Positions 49,066 through 56,520 of a stretch of 64,000 bases of DNA are shown here, one piece after another. The translations under genes were made by a program, and so were the position numbers. The notes beneath the pieces were generated by a model, which saw only the letters and a program-made list of their open reading frames with translations, did no database searches and was not told the origin of the DNA. Position 1 is the first letter of the stretch, and each line of letters begins with the position of its first letter. The stretch is taken from assembly GCA_017519305.1 (NCBI GenBank), contig JAFWSN010000001.1:246296-310295 (forward strand), in the 5' to 3' direction. Origin of the DNA: Candidatus Saccharimonadota bacterium. GTDB lineage: Bacteria > Patescibacteriota > Saccharimonadia > Saccharimonadales > Saccharimonadaceae.

Positions 49066-51081
49066 ATGAATTTAGAGGAGTCAGTCGAGAGTCTAAAGGG
49101 TATCGGCCCAAAGACTGCTGAGATTTTAAAAAAAGCCGGCATCAAAACCGTGCGCGACTTTTTTTATAACCTGCCAAAAGACTATGAAAACTTCTCTGCG
49201 CCAACCACTATTGCCGCTATGGAGCCAGGCAAAGTCGTCATTAAAGGCCGTGTCACGGCAGCCGTCTCGCACCGCGCCAGGTTCCGCAAACTCACAGTCA
49301 CCGAAGGAGTTATTCGTGACGATACTGGATTCGTTAAAGCTGTTTGGTTTAATCAAGCTTATCGTGTCAACCAATTTAAGCCCGATAAAGAATATTATTT
49401 TACCGGCAGTTTTGAGCTTCGAAACGGACGCTACTGTCTAATGTCGCCATCCGCCGTTGAAGTCGACGAGATCGAACGCTCGTCCGGGCTCGCACCGATT
49501 TATGTCGCCCACGGCAAAGTTAAATCTACCGATTTCAAACGCCTAATCAATAACTCACGTGATAGATTCGCCGAAATCCCGGACTTCTTACCAACCGTAC
49601 CGGCAGGCAAACGTAGGGAATCTTTGTTTAAAGTGCATTTTCCAGAATCTACTAAATCTGTTACGGAAGCCCGCGAATATTTAGCCTACGAAGAACTCTT
49701 CGAATTGATTTTAGCCGCTAAGCTCAACCGCTCCGAAAACGACAAACTAGAATCTTTGCAGCTTCCATACCACAACGACAAGATTAATCAATTCGTTAAA
49801 GAACTTCCATTTACGCTAACTGCCGCTCAGAAAAAATCTGCCTGGGAAATTTTCCAAGACATGGAAAAATCTACGCCAATGAACAGATTGCTCCAGGGCG
49901 ACGTTGGCTCCGGTAAAACCATGGTCGCCGCTATGGCCGCTTACGAAGCCGTGCTCGGCGGCGCACAAGTTGCTTTGCTTGCGCCAACTGCTATTTTAGC
50001 CACTCAGCATTTCGAAAAATTGTCCAAACAACTCGGTATTTACGGCGTGAAAGTCGCCCTACTTACTGGCGCAACCAAACAAAAAGACAAGTTAAAAACC
50101 GCCATCAAAGCTGGCGAAATTAATTTCGTAATCGGTACGCACGCACTCCTCACCGACGATACCGAATTTAAAAATCTTGGCCTCGTCATTATCGATGAGC
50201 AGCATCGTTTTGGCGTAGAGCAAAGGCATAAATTATTACTCAAATCACCAAGCGAACTAGCGCCACATCTTCTTGCGATGACCGCCACACCAATTCCGAG
50301 ATCGCTTCAACTTACTGTCTTTGGCGATCTTGACGTTTCAATTTTAAATGAATTGCCAAAAGGCCGCCAGCCAATCACGACCAAAATTCTCGCCGAAACC
50401 AGCACCAGGGAATCACTGTATCCAAAAATTCGCGAGACTATTACCGCCGGCCAACAAGTTTATTGGATTTGCAAGGCCATTGATGATAATCCATCCTCCG
50501 AAGCCACTTCAGTTAAATCACGTACCGAAAAACTAAAAAAAGTTTTTCCAGAATACAAAATTGAATTCCTGCACGGCCGCATGAAGCCAGCCGAAAAAGA
50601 TGTCGTCATGGAACGCTTTGCAAATGGCAAAATCCAAATCCTAGTCTCTACCACCGTGGTGGAAGTTGGTGTCGACGTGCCAAATTCTACCTTAATGGTC
50701 ATCGAAAATGCCGAGAATTACGGCCTCGCCCAATTACATCAATTACGCGGGCGCGTTGGCCGCGGCAGCGTGGCATCATTCTGTTATCTACTTACTTCCG
50801 GCGACAATCAACCGTCCAGGCGTTTGAGAGAACTTGAAAAATCATCAGATGGTTTCTATCTCGCCGAAGTCGATCTTAAACTCCGCGGCCCAGGTGAAAT
50901 TTATGGTGCTTTGCAGCACGGCGCGCTTGATCTTCGCATTGCCACTTTTGGCGACACTAAACTCATCAAAAAAGCTCGCGACGACATCGAGGTATTCTTG
51001 AAAAATCCAGAAAATATGTTAAAATATAAAGAGCTTATGTCTGACATTAAGCGCTATCAACAATTAACGACATTAAACTAA
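49066..51081 (+). CDS. recG: ATP-dependent DNA helicase RecG
   Basis: 671-aa branch-migrating helicase for stalled forks. N-terminal helix-hairpin-helix and OB wedge (VESLKGIGPKTAEILKKAG, then VVIKGRVTAAV), motif I LLQGDVGSGKTMVA, DEQH motif II (IIDEQHRFGVEQR), motif III MTATPIPRS, and motif VI QLRGRVGRG. The C-terminal TRG region is present. rsmD follows 1 nt later. Confidence 0.97.
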   Translation: MNLEESVESLKGIGPKTAEILKKAGIKTVRDFFYNLPKDYENFSAPTTIAAMEPGKVVIKGRVTAAVSHRARFRKLTVTEGVIRDDTGFVKAVWFNQAYRVNQFKPDKEYYFTGSFELRNGRYCLMSPSAVEVDEIERSSGLAPIYVAHGKVKSTDFKRLINNSRDRFAEIPDFLPTVPAGKRRESLFKVHFPESTKSVTEAREYLAYEELFELILAAKLNRSENDKLESLQLPYHNDKINQFVKELPFTLTAAQKKSAWEIFQDMEKSTPMNRLLQGDVGSGKTMVAAMAAYEAVLGGAQVALLAPTAILATQHFEKLSKQLGIYGVKVALLTGATKQKDKLKTAIKAGEINFVIGTHALLTDDTEFKNLGLVIIDEQHRFGVEQRHKLLLKSPSELAPHLLAMTATPIPRSLQLTVFGDLDVSILNELPKGRQPITTKILAETSTRESLYPKIRETITAGQQVYWICKAIDDNPSSEATSVKSRTEKLKKVFPEYKIEFLHGRMKPAEKDVVMERFANGKIQILVSTTVVEVGVDVPNSTLMVIENAENYGLAQLHQLRGRVGRGSVASFCYLLTSGDNQPSRRLRELEKSSDGFYLAEVDLKLRGPGEIYGALQHGALDLRIATFGDTKLIKKARDDIEVFLKNPENMLKYKELMSDIKRYQQLTTLN

Positions 51082-51082
51082 T

Positions 51083-51595
51083 ATGCAAGTAATCTCCGGA
51101 ATCTACAAAGGCAAAAATCTCAAATCGCCACAATCCGACAAGACCCACCCAATGGGTTCGCGCGAGAAGTTGGCATTATTCAACATGCTTCTTCCATATC
51201 TCGAAAACGCCACCGTACTCGATGCTTTTGCCGGCACCGGAGCACTCGGCATTGAAGCTTTATCACGCGGGGCCCTTGATGTAACCTTCATTGAAAAAGA
51301 CCACAAAGTCGCCAAAGTTTTACGCGAAAACATTGCCAGCCTTAATACCTCAAACACCACTATTGTTGAAAAAAGCGTTGATAGTTTTACGACCGACAAA
51401 AACTTCGGTCTAATCATCGCCGACCCACCATATGATAATTTCAAACCAGAACAGATTGAATATTTAGCTAAATTTTTAAAGCCTGCCGGCATTTTAGCTT
51501 TGTCCCATCCTGGCGACACACCGGAATTCGCCGAGCTAAAACTTCTCAAATCACGCTCTTACGCTGGCGCCACAATCTCTATCTATCAGAAATAA
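51083..51595 (+). CDS. rsmD: 16S rRNA (guanine-966-N2)-methyltransferase RsmD
   Basis: 170 aa. VISGIYKGKNLKSP is the family opening, VLDAFAGTGALGIEALSRG the SAM site and LIIADPPYDNF the catalytic DPPY motif. Methylates G966 of 16S rRNA during 30S assembly. In an operon with recG. Confidence 0.94.
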   Translation: MQVISGIYKGKNLKSPQSDKTHPMGSREKLALFNMLLPYLENATVLDAFAGTGALGIEALSRGALDVTFIEKDHKVAKVLRENIASLNTSNTTIVEKSVDSFTTDKNFGLIIADPPYDNFKPEQIEYLAKFLKPAGILALSHPGDTPEFAELKLLKSRSYAGATISIYQK

Positions 51596-51599
51596 ACTA

Positions 51600-51608
51600 T
51601 GTTATAAT
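51600..51608 (+). promoter_or_regulatory. Extended -10 promoter of the tRNA-Leu gene
   Basis: TGT-TATAAT, about 70 nt upstream of the mature tRNA. Confidence 0.55.
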
Positions 51609-51633
51609 TGTGTAGCGAGCCCGTTTGCGAAGC

Positions 51634-51683
51634 GCGAACGAAGTGAGCCCGTTCGGCAACGTCGGGCGAACGAAGTGAGCCCG
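51634..51683 (+). repeat. Direct repeat GCGAACGAAGTGAGCCCG in the tRNA-Leu leader
   Basis: Two identical 18-nt copies at 51634-51651 and 51666-51683; the second runs into the first bases of the tRNA (acceptor strand GCCCG). A third, degraded relative (TTTGCGAAGC...AAGTGAAGCGAG) lies after the tRNA at about 51828-51866. Confidence 0.7.
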
Positions 51684-51763
51684 AGTGGTGAAATTGGTAT
51701 ACACGTATGCCTTAGGAGCATATGCCGTTTGGTGTGCAGGTTCAAGTCCTGTCTCGGGCACCA
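51679..51763 (+). tRNA. tRNA-Leu (anticodon TAG)
   Basis: 85 nt including encoded CCA at 51761-51763. Acceptor GCCCGAG pairs with CTCGGGC, discriminator A. The anticodon stem TATGC/GCATA encloses CTTAGGA, giving anticodon TAG. A class II variable arm (GCCGTTTGGTGT) and T-loop GGTTCAAGTCC are present. It reads CUN codons. Confidence 0.96.
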
Positions 51764-51778
51764 AAGAGACGAGCAACA

Positions 51779-51802
51779 AAAAAAAGAGCTCTCTCTTTTT
51801 TG
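51779..51802 (+). terminator. Terminator of tRNA-Leu
   Basis: AAAAAGAG, loop CTCT, CTCTTTTTT. Confidence 0.75.
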
Positions 51803-51889
51803 TTTGAGACGACGCCGGTGCCCTAGTTTTTGCGAAGCAAAAAACGTCGCACCAAGTGAAGCGAGTAAACAAAAAAGCTTGCTTTTTTA

Positions 51890-51898
51890 TGCTACAAT
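51890..51898 (+). promoter_or_regulatory. Leaderless extended -10 promoter of the 118-aa gene
   Basis: TGC-TACAAT, 6 nt to the ATG. Confidence 0.65.
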
Positions 51899-51904
51899 AA
51901 GCTT

Positions 51905-52261
51905 ATGGAAAAAGAGCTTAAAAAGTACGAAAAGTTCATCGAAAAAGCCGTGCGTGAAAAACATAGTCCACTCGAATGGAGCAAGCTTGCCGAAATCCAC
52001 CAAGAAACTGTCGCCAATTTCCAACACGAACGTTTGATTCACTTAATTATTACTTTATTTTTCGCTATGCTTTCGCTTGTTGCGATTAGCATCTCGGCTT
52101 GGGTTTTTACTACAATCGCTTTTTCGTTCTGTCTACTACCAATCTATCTCGTCGCACTCATTTTGGTTATCCTCACTGGATTCTATGTCAAACACTATTA
52201 TTTCCTCGAAAATCACATCCAAAAACTTTATAAATACACCGAAAAACTTCGCGACTATTAA
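51905..52261 (+). CDS. Small two-helix membrane protein, unknown
   Basis: 118 aa. A charged N-terminal helix (1-45, KELKKYEKFIEKAVREKHSPLEWSKLAEIHQE) is followed by two membrane segments (about 48-70 and 73-96) and a basic C-terminal helix. Such hairpin membrane proteins are common but not assignable. A bidirectional terminator separates it from the convergent adhesin gene. Confidence 0.72.
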   Translation: MEKELKKYEKFIEKAVREKHSPLEWSKLAEIHQETVANFQHERLIHLIITLFFAMLSLVAISISAWVFTTIAFSFCLLPIYLVALILVILTGFYVKHYYFLENHIQKLYKYTEKLRDY

Positions 52262-52288
52262 AAAACGGGCCGAAAGCCCGTTTTTTTG
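52259..52288. terminator. Bidirectional terminator (118-aa gene / adhesin 1)
   Basis: AAAAAACGGGC, CGAAA, GCCCGTTTTTTT. Confidence 0.88.
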
Positions 52289-52297
52289 CTGAACTTT

Positions 52298-54208
52298 TTA
52301 TTCTTCGTTTGTCCTCTTAATACCAATCATCACCATCACGAGACCAATTACAGCCACTACGTAGGCACCAGCATCGATAGCATTACTAGACTTATCAATA
52401 ATACCCATACCAGTGTTTGGCACTGCTGGCGTTTTGTCATCGATGTCCCCATCGTCACCTTCGTCATCGTCGCTTGGATCGTCTGGAATAACCGGTTCAT
52501 CGCTTTTTGCATTATAAACAATTACTCTTGTACCCTCCGCGTCGTCAGCACCAACGCCGAAGTCATTCGAATAAGCCACTTCGTCCACCTCGTCATATCC
52601 ATCAGTGAGTGTAGGATCATATCCTTCCGGAACAGAAACTTCTACCAAGCGATACGTACCAATGCCAAGATTAGTGAAGGTCAAAGTGCCGCCATCGGTC
52701 ACTGTTCTAATCAAAGTGCCGCCATCATTCGCAGTATAGTCTTCGTACACGTTATTACGTTTCAACTGCAATTTATAGGCGCCACCGTTAATCAATTCGC
52801 GACTGTTATAGTCTACGGTTACTACTTCTAGAGCTCTTGCCTGTACCTTAACTGAACCATAGATACCAACCAAGGTTGCTGAGTTAGTTAATATTTCCGG
52901 AGTATCGCCATAAGTAACGACCGCCGTAGAACTAACCGGCGTATCTTCATAAGCAACCGGATAAATCACATCAAAGTGATAAGACGGAGAAGGTACCTGA
53001 GAAATCACACTATCGTCACCGAAACAATCAATATAATAATTAATTAAATCTCGTCTTTTCGGAATATTATAATAACCCTGTGCGATTGCATTATCAGCAG
53101 CACTTTCTGCCCAAGTATTGGCACTACTAAATGGCGTATCGGCGCCGAGCAAACCGTAATTAATCACAAAGCGCAAGCCATCACTATCTTTGTAGAACCC
53201 ATATTGCAAAGGAGTAGCAACCACGCGCGCCTTAAATGACTCGTAAGACTCGTCCGCGTTTTGCGTAATTTGCGTAAAGTCGTCAACGTGATCAATCGAC
53301 TCCGCTGCTTTATGACCGGAAGGAGAATGTTCATCGTCTACATCCAGTGGCATCCTGTGAACTTCGTAAATCGTAAGCGGTCCATGATCAATCGCATCAG
53401 GATAAGTTTGTTCAACAACCGTTGCGATTGGAGTGCCTGAAGTACCACGGCTAGTTGAAAGTTCATTGGTTAAATCTGTGCCGATCCTGGTTTCCCACAA
53501 GATGCTATTGTTGGTAACTTGTCCAGTGTAAGTTACATCAGAGAGATTTCCTAAGCTCTTTTTGGCAATTCCAAAATAAAATCTCTGCGAAGCAACCGTA
53601 ATGTAGCCAAGCCTTGCAGAACCCAGCGAAGCTGAACGTACGGCATTGTTCATCGTAAGCGTGAGGTCCGAGAAGGAAGAAGCGCCCACTGCATTTTCAT
53701 TAAATTCTATAAGGATGCCCTCGTCGTCAGTAGCTTTTTTGAAAGTACCAATATTAGTACTTCCATCATAAAGCATGGCTTCACTAAAATCGTCCAGAAT
53801 CAAATCAAAGGTGGTTGGATTATCGTCCAAATAGCGCGTTACGACCGGAATCAAAACCGTATCGCCATCAGAAACCGTGCGACCATCAGTGAGATTCAAA
53901 TCAAGTACCAACTCCCAGTTGGTCGGAGTGTTGTGTGGCATTTTAACGGCATAATCGTACAAATCTCCCGTAGCATGAGCTTCATCAAACACAGTAATCT
54001 GGTTGCCGTTTTGCGATAAACTAAAACCGGTAATTGCAATATCAACTCCTAGATTGCTTGCAAAAACATTATTTTTGATAATCATAGCAACTGGAGCCAA
54101 CAAAAGAACGGTTCCTACTGCCAGGAGAATTTTATTGAGACCACTACGAACCTTAAACTTTTCGCCACACGAAAAGTGGTTCAAGATGGTTTTACGACGA
54201 TAATGCAT
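52298..54208 (-). CDS. VPxTG cell-surface adhesin 1 with SpaA-like domain
   Basis: 636 aa. N-terminus MHYRRKTILNHFSCGE, then a membrane segment (about 25-48) as signal. An adhesin-type region follows, then a central domain with an INYGLLGADTPFSSANTWAESAADNA block, then a SpaA/Cna-B-like beta module (GGAYKLQLKRNN to GTYRLVEVSVPEGYDPTLTDGYDE). An Asp/Glu/Pro spacer leads to VPNTG, a membrane segment and RTNEE, a sorting signal. No sortase gene is in the window. The start at 54208 follows AAGGAT; an in-frame ATG 16 codons earlier sits in the -10 box. Paralogue of the next gene. Confidence 0.88.
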   Translation of the reverse strand: MHYRRKTILNHFSCGEKFKVRSGLNKILLAVGTVLLLAPVAMIIKNNVFASNLGVDIAITGFSLSQNGNQITVFDEAHATGDLYDYAVKMPHNTPTNWELVLDLNLTDGRTVSDGDTVLIPVVTRYLDDNPTTFDLILDDFSEAMLYDGSTNIGTFKKATDDEGILIEFNENAVGASSFSDLTLTMNNAVRSASLGSARLGYITVASQRFYFGIAKKSLGNLSDVTYTGQVTNNSILWETRIGTDLTNELSTSRGTSGTPIATVVEQTYPDAIDHGPLTIYEVHRMPLDVDDEHSPSGHKAAESIDHVDDFTQITQNADESYESFKARVVATPLQYGFYKDSDGLRFVINYGLLGADTPFSSANTWAESAADNAIAQGYYNIPKRRDLINYYIDCFGDDSVISQVPSPSYHFDVIYPVAYEDTPVSSTAVVTYGDTPEILTNSATLVGIYGSVKVQARALEVVTVDYNSRELINGGAYKLQLKRNNVYEDYTANDGGTLIRTVTDGGTLTFTNLGIGTYRLVEVSVPEGYDPTLTDGYDEVDEVAYSNDFGVGADDAEGTRVIVYNAKSDEPVIPDDPSDDDEGDDGDIDDKTPAVPNTGMGIIDKSSNAIDAGAYVVAVIGLVMVMIGIKRTNEE

Positions 54209-54247
54209 ATTTATCCTTTTTATTTTTATATGACCACTACAACTCCC

Positions 54248-54275
54248 ATTATACATAAAATTCCTTATCTGTCAA
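54248..54275 (-). promoter_or_regulatory. Promoter of adhesin 1
   Basis: Minus strand: TTGACA, 16 nt, TATAAT. Nearly identical to the promoter of adhesin 2, including the following GGTCATA leader. Confidence 0.8.
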
Positions 54276-54294
54276 TCCTCTTATGCTTAGGGAA

Positions 54295-54327
54295 CAAAAA
54301 GACGAGCCATTTAGACTCGTCTTTTTC
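54295..54327 (-). terminator. Terminator of adhesin 2
   Basis: AAAAAGACGAG, 9-nt loop, CTCGTCTTTTT, between the two adhesin genes. Confidence 0.85.
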
Positions 54328-54333
54328 TATTTT

Positions 54334-56382
54334 TTAGTTCTTGCGAGTATTTTTGCAAAGTACTGCGAGGCCAATAATGAAGATATCAGTTGCAATCATT
54401 GCATAGACGCTATTGTCGACGCCGTCAATCGCAAGCCCAACACCAGTGTCTGGTACGGCTGGAACGTCATCTTTGCTACCAGTGTTGCTACCGGTATTGC
54501 TACCAGCGTTGCTGCCGCCATTTTCACCGTTATTGCCGTTGTTGCCATTATTGCCGTTTTCGCCATTGTTGCCATTGTTACCGTTCTCACCGTTTTCGCC
54601 ATTGTTGCCGCTATTACCACTATTGCCACCATTTGGATCGTCTGGATCATCTGGGTTGTCTTGAGTTCTTTCATTTCTCATGACTACCCTAGCACCACTT
54701 TCGTCATTAGCGCTAATAGTAAAGCTTTCTGAGTAAGCAACTTCATCAACTTCGTCATAGCCATCGCTAAGAGTAGGATCATAGCCATCTGGGACCGAAA
54801 CTTCTACTACGCGATAAGTACCATAACCGAGGTTCGAGAAGAGAAGGACGCCATCATCGACAACCTCTCTAATTAGACTACCGCCATCATTCGGGGTGTA
54901 ATCTCCATAGCCTTCATTACCCAAAATTTGCAATTTGTAGCTACCACCGTTCAATGCAGTACCACCGTATACATCGACGACCACGATTTGCGCAGCCCTC
55001 GTTTGAACATTGGAAGCGTCACCGAAAATACCAACCAAGGTTGCCGAAGCCGAACGGTCGACTGGCTCTTGACCAGCATAACGAATTATAGTGTCTGTAG
55101 CTACCGTAGTATCCTCAACAGCGGCTGGATAAATAGCGCGGAAGTTAAAGTATGAAGATGGGGATTGCTTAATCGCGCTGTCATCACCGAAACAATCAAG
55201 ATAATATTCAATCAAAGCTTCGCGATCGGCGTCAGCATAATAGCCAAGCGCAATAGCTTCGTCTGCAGCATTTTCTGCCCAGTTATTTGCACTTTCAAAC
55301 GGAGTATCTAGACCAAGACGGCCATAATTAATTACGAATTTTATACCCCCATCATATTTATAGAAACCATATTGCAAAGGATCTGCACTCACGCGAGCTT
55401 TAAACTGTGCATAAGTTTCATTGCTTCTTTGAGCAACTTCAGTGAAATATTCAACGCGGTTCACCTCGCTAGCGTTTCTATGAGAAGCACCGGAACCGGC
55501 AGACAGGCTTTTTGGTATCCTGCGTGCTTCAACAACCCTAAGCGGACCATGATCAATGGCGCCAGGACAGTCCTGCTCAACCACTAATGCAACCGGAGAG
55601 CCAGAAGCACCACGGCTAGAAGACACTTCGTTCGTTAGCGCAGAACCAATCCTCGTTTCCCAAAGCACATTATTATTAGTAATAAGACCGGTATAAGTTC
55701 TATCATCAACGAGAGAGCCAAGAGCCAAGTCGTCAATACCAAAATAGAATTTTTGTCCAGCAATCGTAATATAACCAACACGTTCATAACCGACAGCAGC
55801 CGAGCGTACAGCATTATTTAAAGTGAGCGACAAATCGTTGAAGGAAGCAATACCTGCTGCGTTTTCATTGAAAGTCAAGATAATGCCGCTAGAAGCGCCA
55901 CGACCAAAAGTACCAATGTTGGTTGAGCCGCTGTAAAGAGGCGCATTATCGAATTGGTCGATAACCAAATCAAACTTAGATGTTCCAGCAGAAATTACGT
56001 GTATCGCCGTTGGGATTGTCACCGTATCACCAGCAGAAATCGTACGACCACCACTCACGTGCAAGTCGAGCACCAAATTCATAGTTGTTGGCGAGTTGTG
56101 TTTCATGATGACTGCGTAGTCTTCGATGTTTTCCGAAGCATGTTCTTCATCAAATGTTGTGACTTCGCCATCAACACCGACCAAGCTAAAGCTCTTAATC
56201 TCGAAATCAGCTTCTAGAGAAGCCGCGAGAGTACGATTACTATTTTTAATAATTAAGGCTATTGGCAAAGATAACAACAATAGCCAAGCCACCAGTGCGG
56301 CCTTATTGAAACCACCCCTAGCAGGCTTAATCCTCTCACCACAAGAAAAATGGCTCAGGATAGTCTTGCGACGATAGTGCAT
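54334..56382 (-). CDS. VPxTG cell-surface adhesin 2 with SpaA-like domain and Asn/Gly linker
   Basis: 682 aa, collinear with adhesin 1: N-terminus MHYRRKTILSHFSCGE, membrane segment, FDEEHASENIEDYAVIMKHNSPT adhesin region, FNENAAGIASFNDLSLTLNNAVRSA, central INYGRLGLDTPFESANNW block, and SpaA-like module (GGSYKLQILGNE to YRVVEVSVPDGYDPTLSDG). It differs by an Asn/Gly/Glu-rich linker of about 60 residues (codons 585-640) before VPDTG, membrane segment and NTRKN. AAAGGAAA before the ATG. Likely the result of a tandem duplication that included the promoter. Confidence 0.88.
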   Translation of the reverse strand: MHYRRKTILSHFSCGERIKPARGGFNKAALVAWLLLLSLPIALIIKNSNRTLAASLEADFEIKSFSLVGVDGEVTTFDEEHASENIEDYAVIMKHNSPTTMNLVLDLHVSGGRTISAGDTVTIPTAIHVISAGTSKFDLVIDQFDNAPLYSGSTNIGTFGRGASSGIILTFNENAAGIASFNDLSLTLNNAVRSAAVGYERVGYITIAGQKFYFGIDDLALGSLVDDRTYTGLITNNNVLWETRIGSALTNEVSSSRGASGSPVALVVEQDCPGAIDHGPLRVVEARRIPKSLSAGSGASHRNASEVNRVEYFTEVAQRSNETYAQFKARVSADPLQYGFYKYDGGIKFVINYGRLGLDTPFESANNWAENAADEAIALGYYADADREALIEYYLDCFGDDSAIKQSPSSYFNFRAIYPAAVEDTTVATDTIIRYAGQEPVDRSASATLVGIFGDASNVQTRAAQIVVVDVYGGTALNGGSYKLQILGNEGYGDYTPNDGGSLIREVVDDGVLLFSNLGYGTYRVVEVSVPDGYDPTLSDGYDEVDEVAYSESFTISANDESGARVVMRNERTQDNPDDPDDPNGGNSGNSGNNGENGENGNNGNNGENGNNGNNGNNGENGGSNAGSNTGSNTGSKDDVPAVPDTGVGLAIDGVDNSVYAMIATDIFIIGLAVLCKNTRKN
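54510..54640 (-). repeat. Short-period repeat coding the Asn/Gly linker
   Basis: Period-9 type repeat of Asn, Gly and Glu codons (NGNNGENGNNG pattern) inside adhesin 2; probable length polymorphism by slippage. Confidence 0.7.
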
Positions 56383-56428
56383 TTTTTATTTTTCCTTTTT
56401 TATTTTTTGTATGACCTTTATACATTCC

Positions 56429-56456
56429 ATTATACACATTTTTTTCAATCTGTCAA
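56429..56456 (-). promoter_or_regulatory. Promoter of adhesin 2
   Basis: Minus strand: TTGACA, 16 nt, TATAAT; then GGTCATAC leader shared with adhesin 1. Confidence 0.8.
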
Positions 56457-56502
56457 CCCGCTTAAGCTTTTAATTTTTTCATATGACATTAACTCCGCGT
56501 CG

Positions 56503-56511
56503 TGTTATAAT
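56503..56511 (+). promoter_or_regulatory. Leaderless extended -10 promoter of the FAD oxidase gene
   Basis: TGT-TATAAT, 9 nt to the ATG. Confidence 0.6.
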
Positions 56512-56520
56512 TTATAAAGC

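Noticed and set aside
54510-54640. CRISPR-like repeat array
   Set aside because: Period is codon-scale with no spacers; it is protein low-complexity sequence. No CRISPR array or cas gene was seen in the window.
54413-54683. Long overlapping frames on both strands through the Asn/Gly linker of adhesin 2
   Set aside because: They arise from the short-period repeat; the minus-strand adhesin frame is collinear with adhesin 1.
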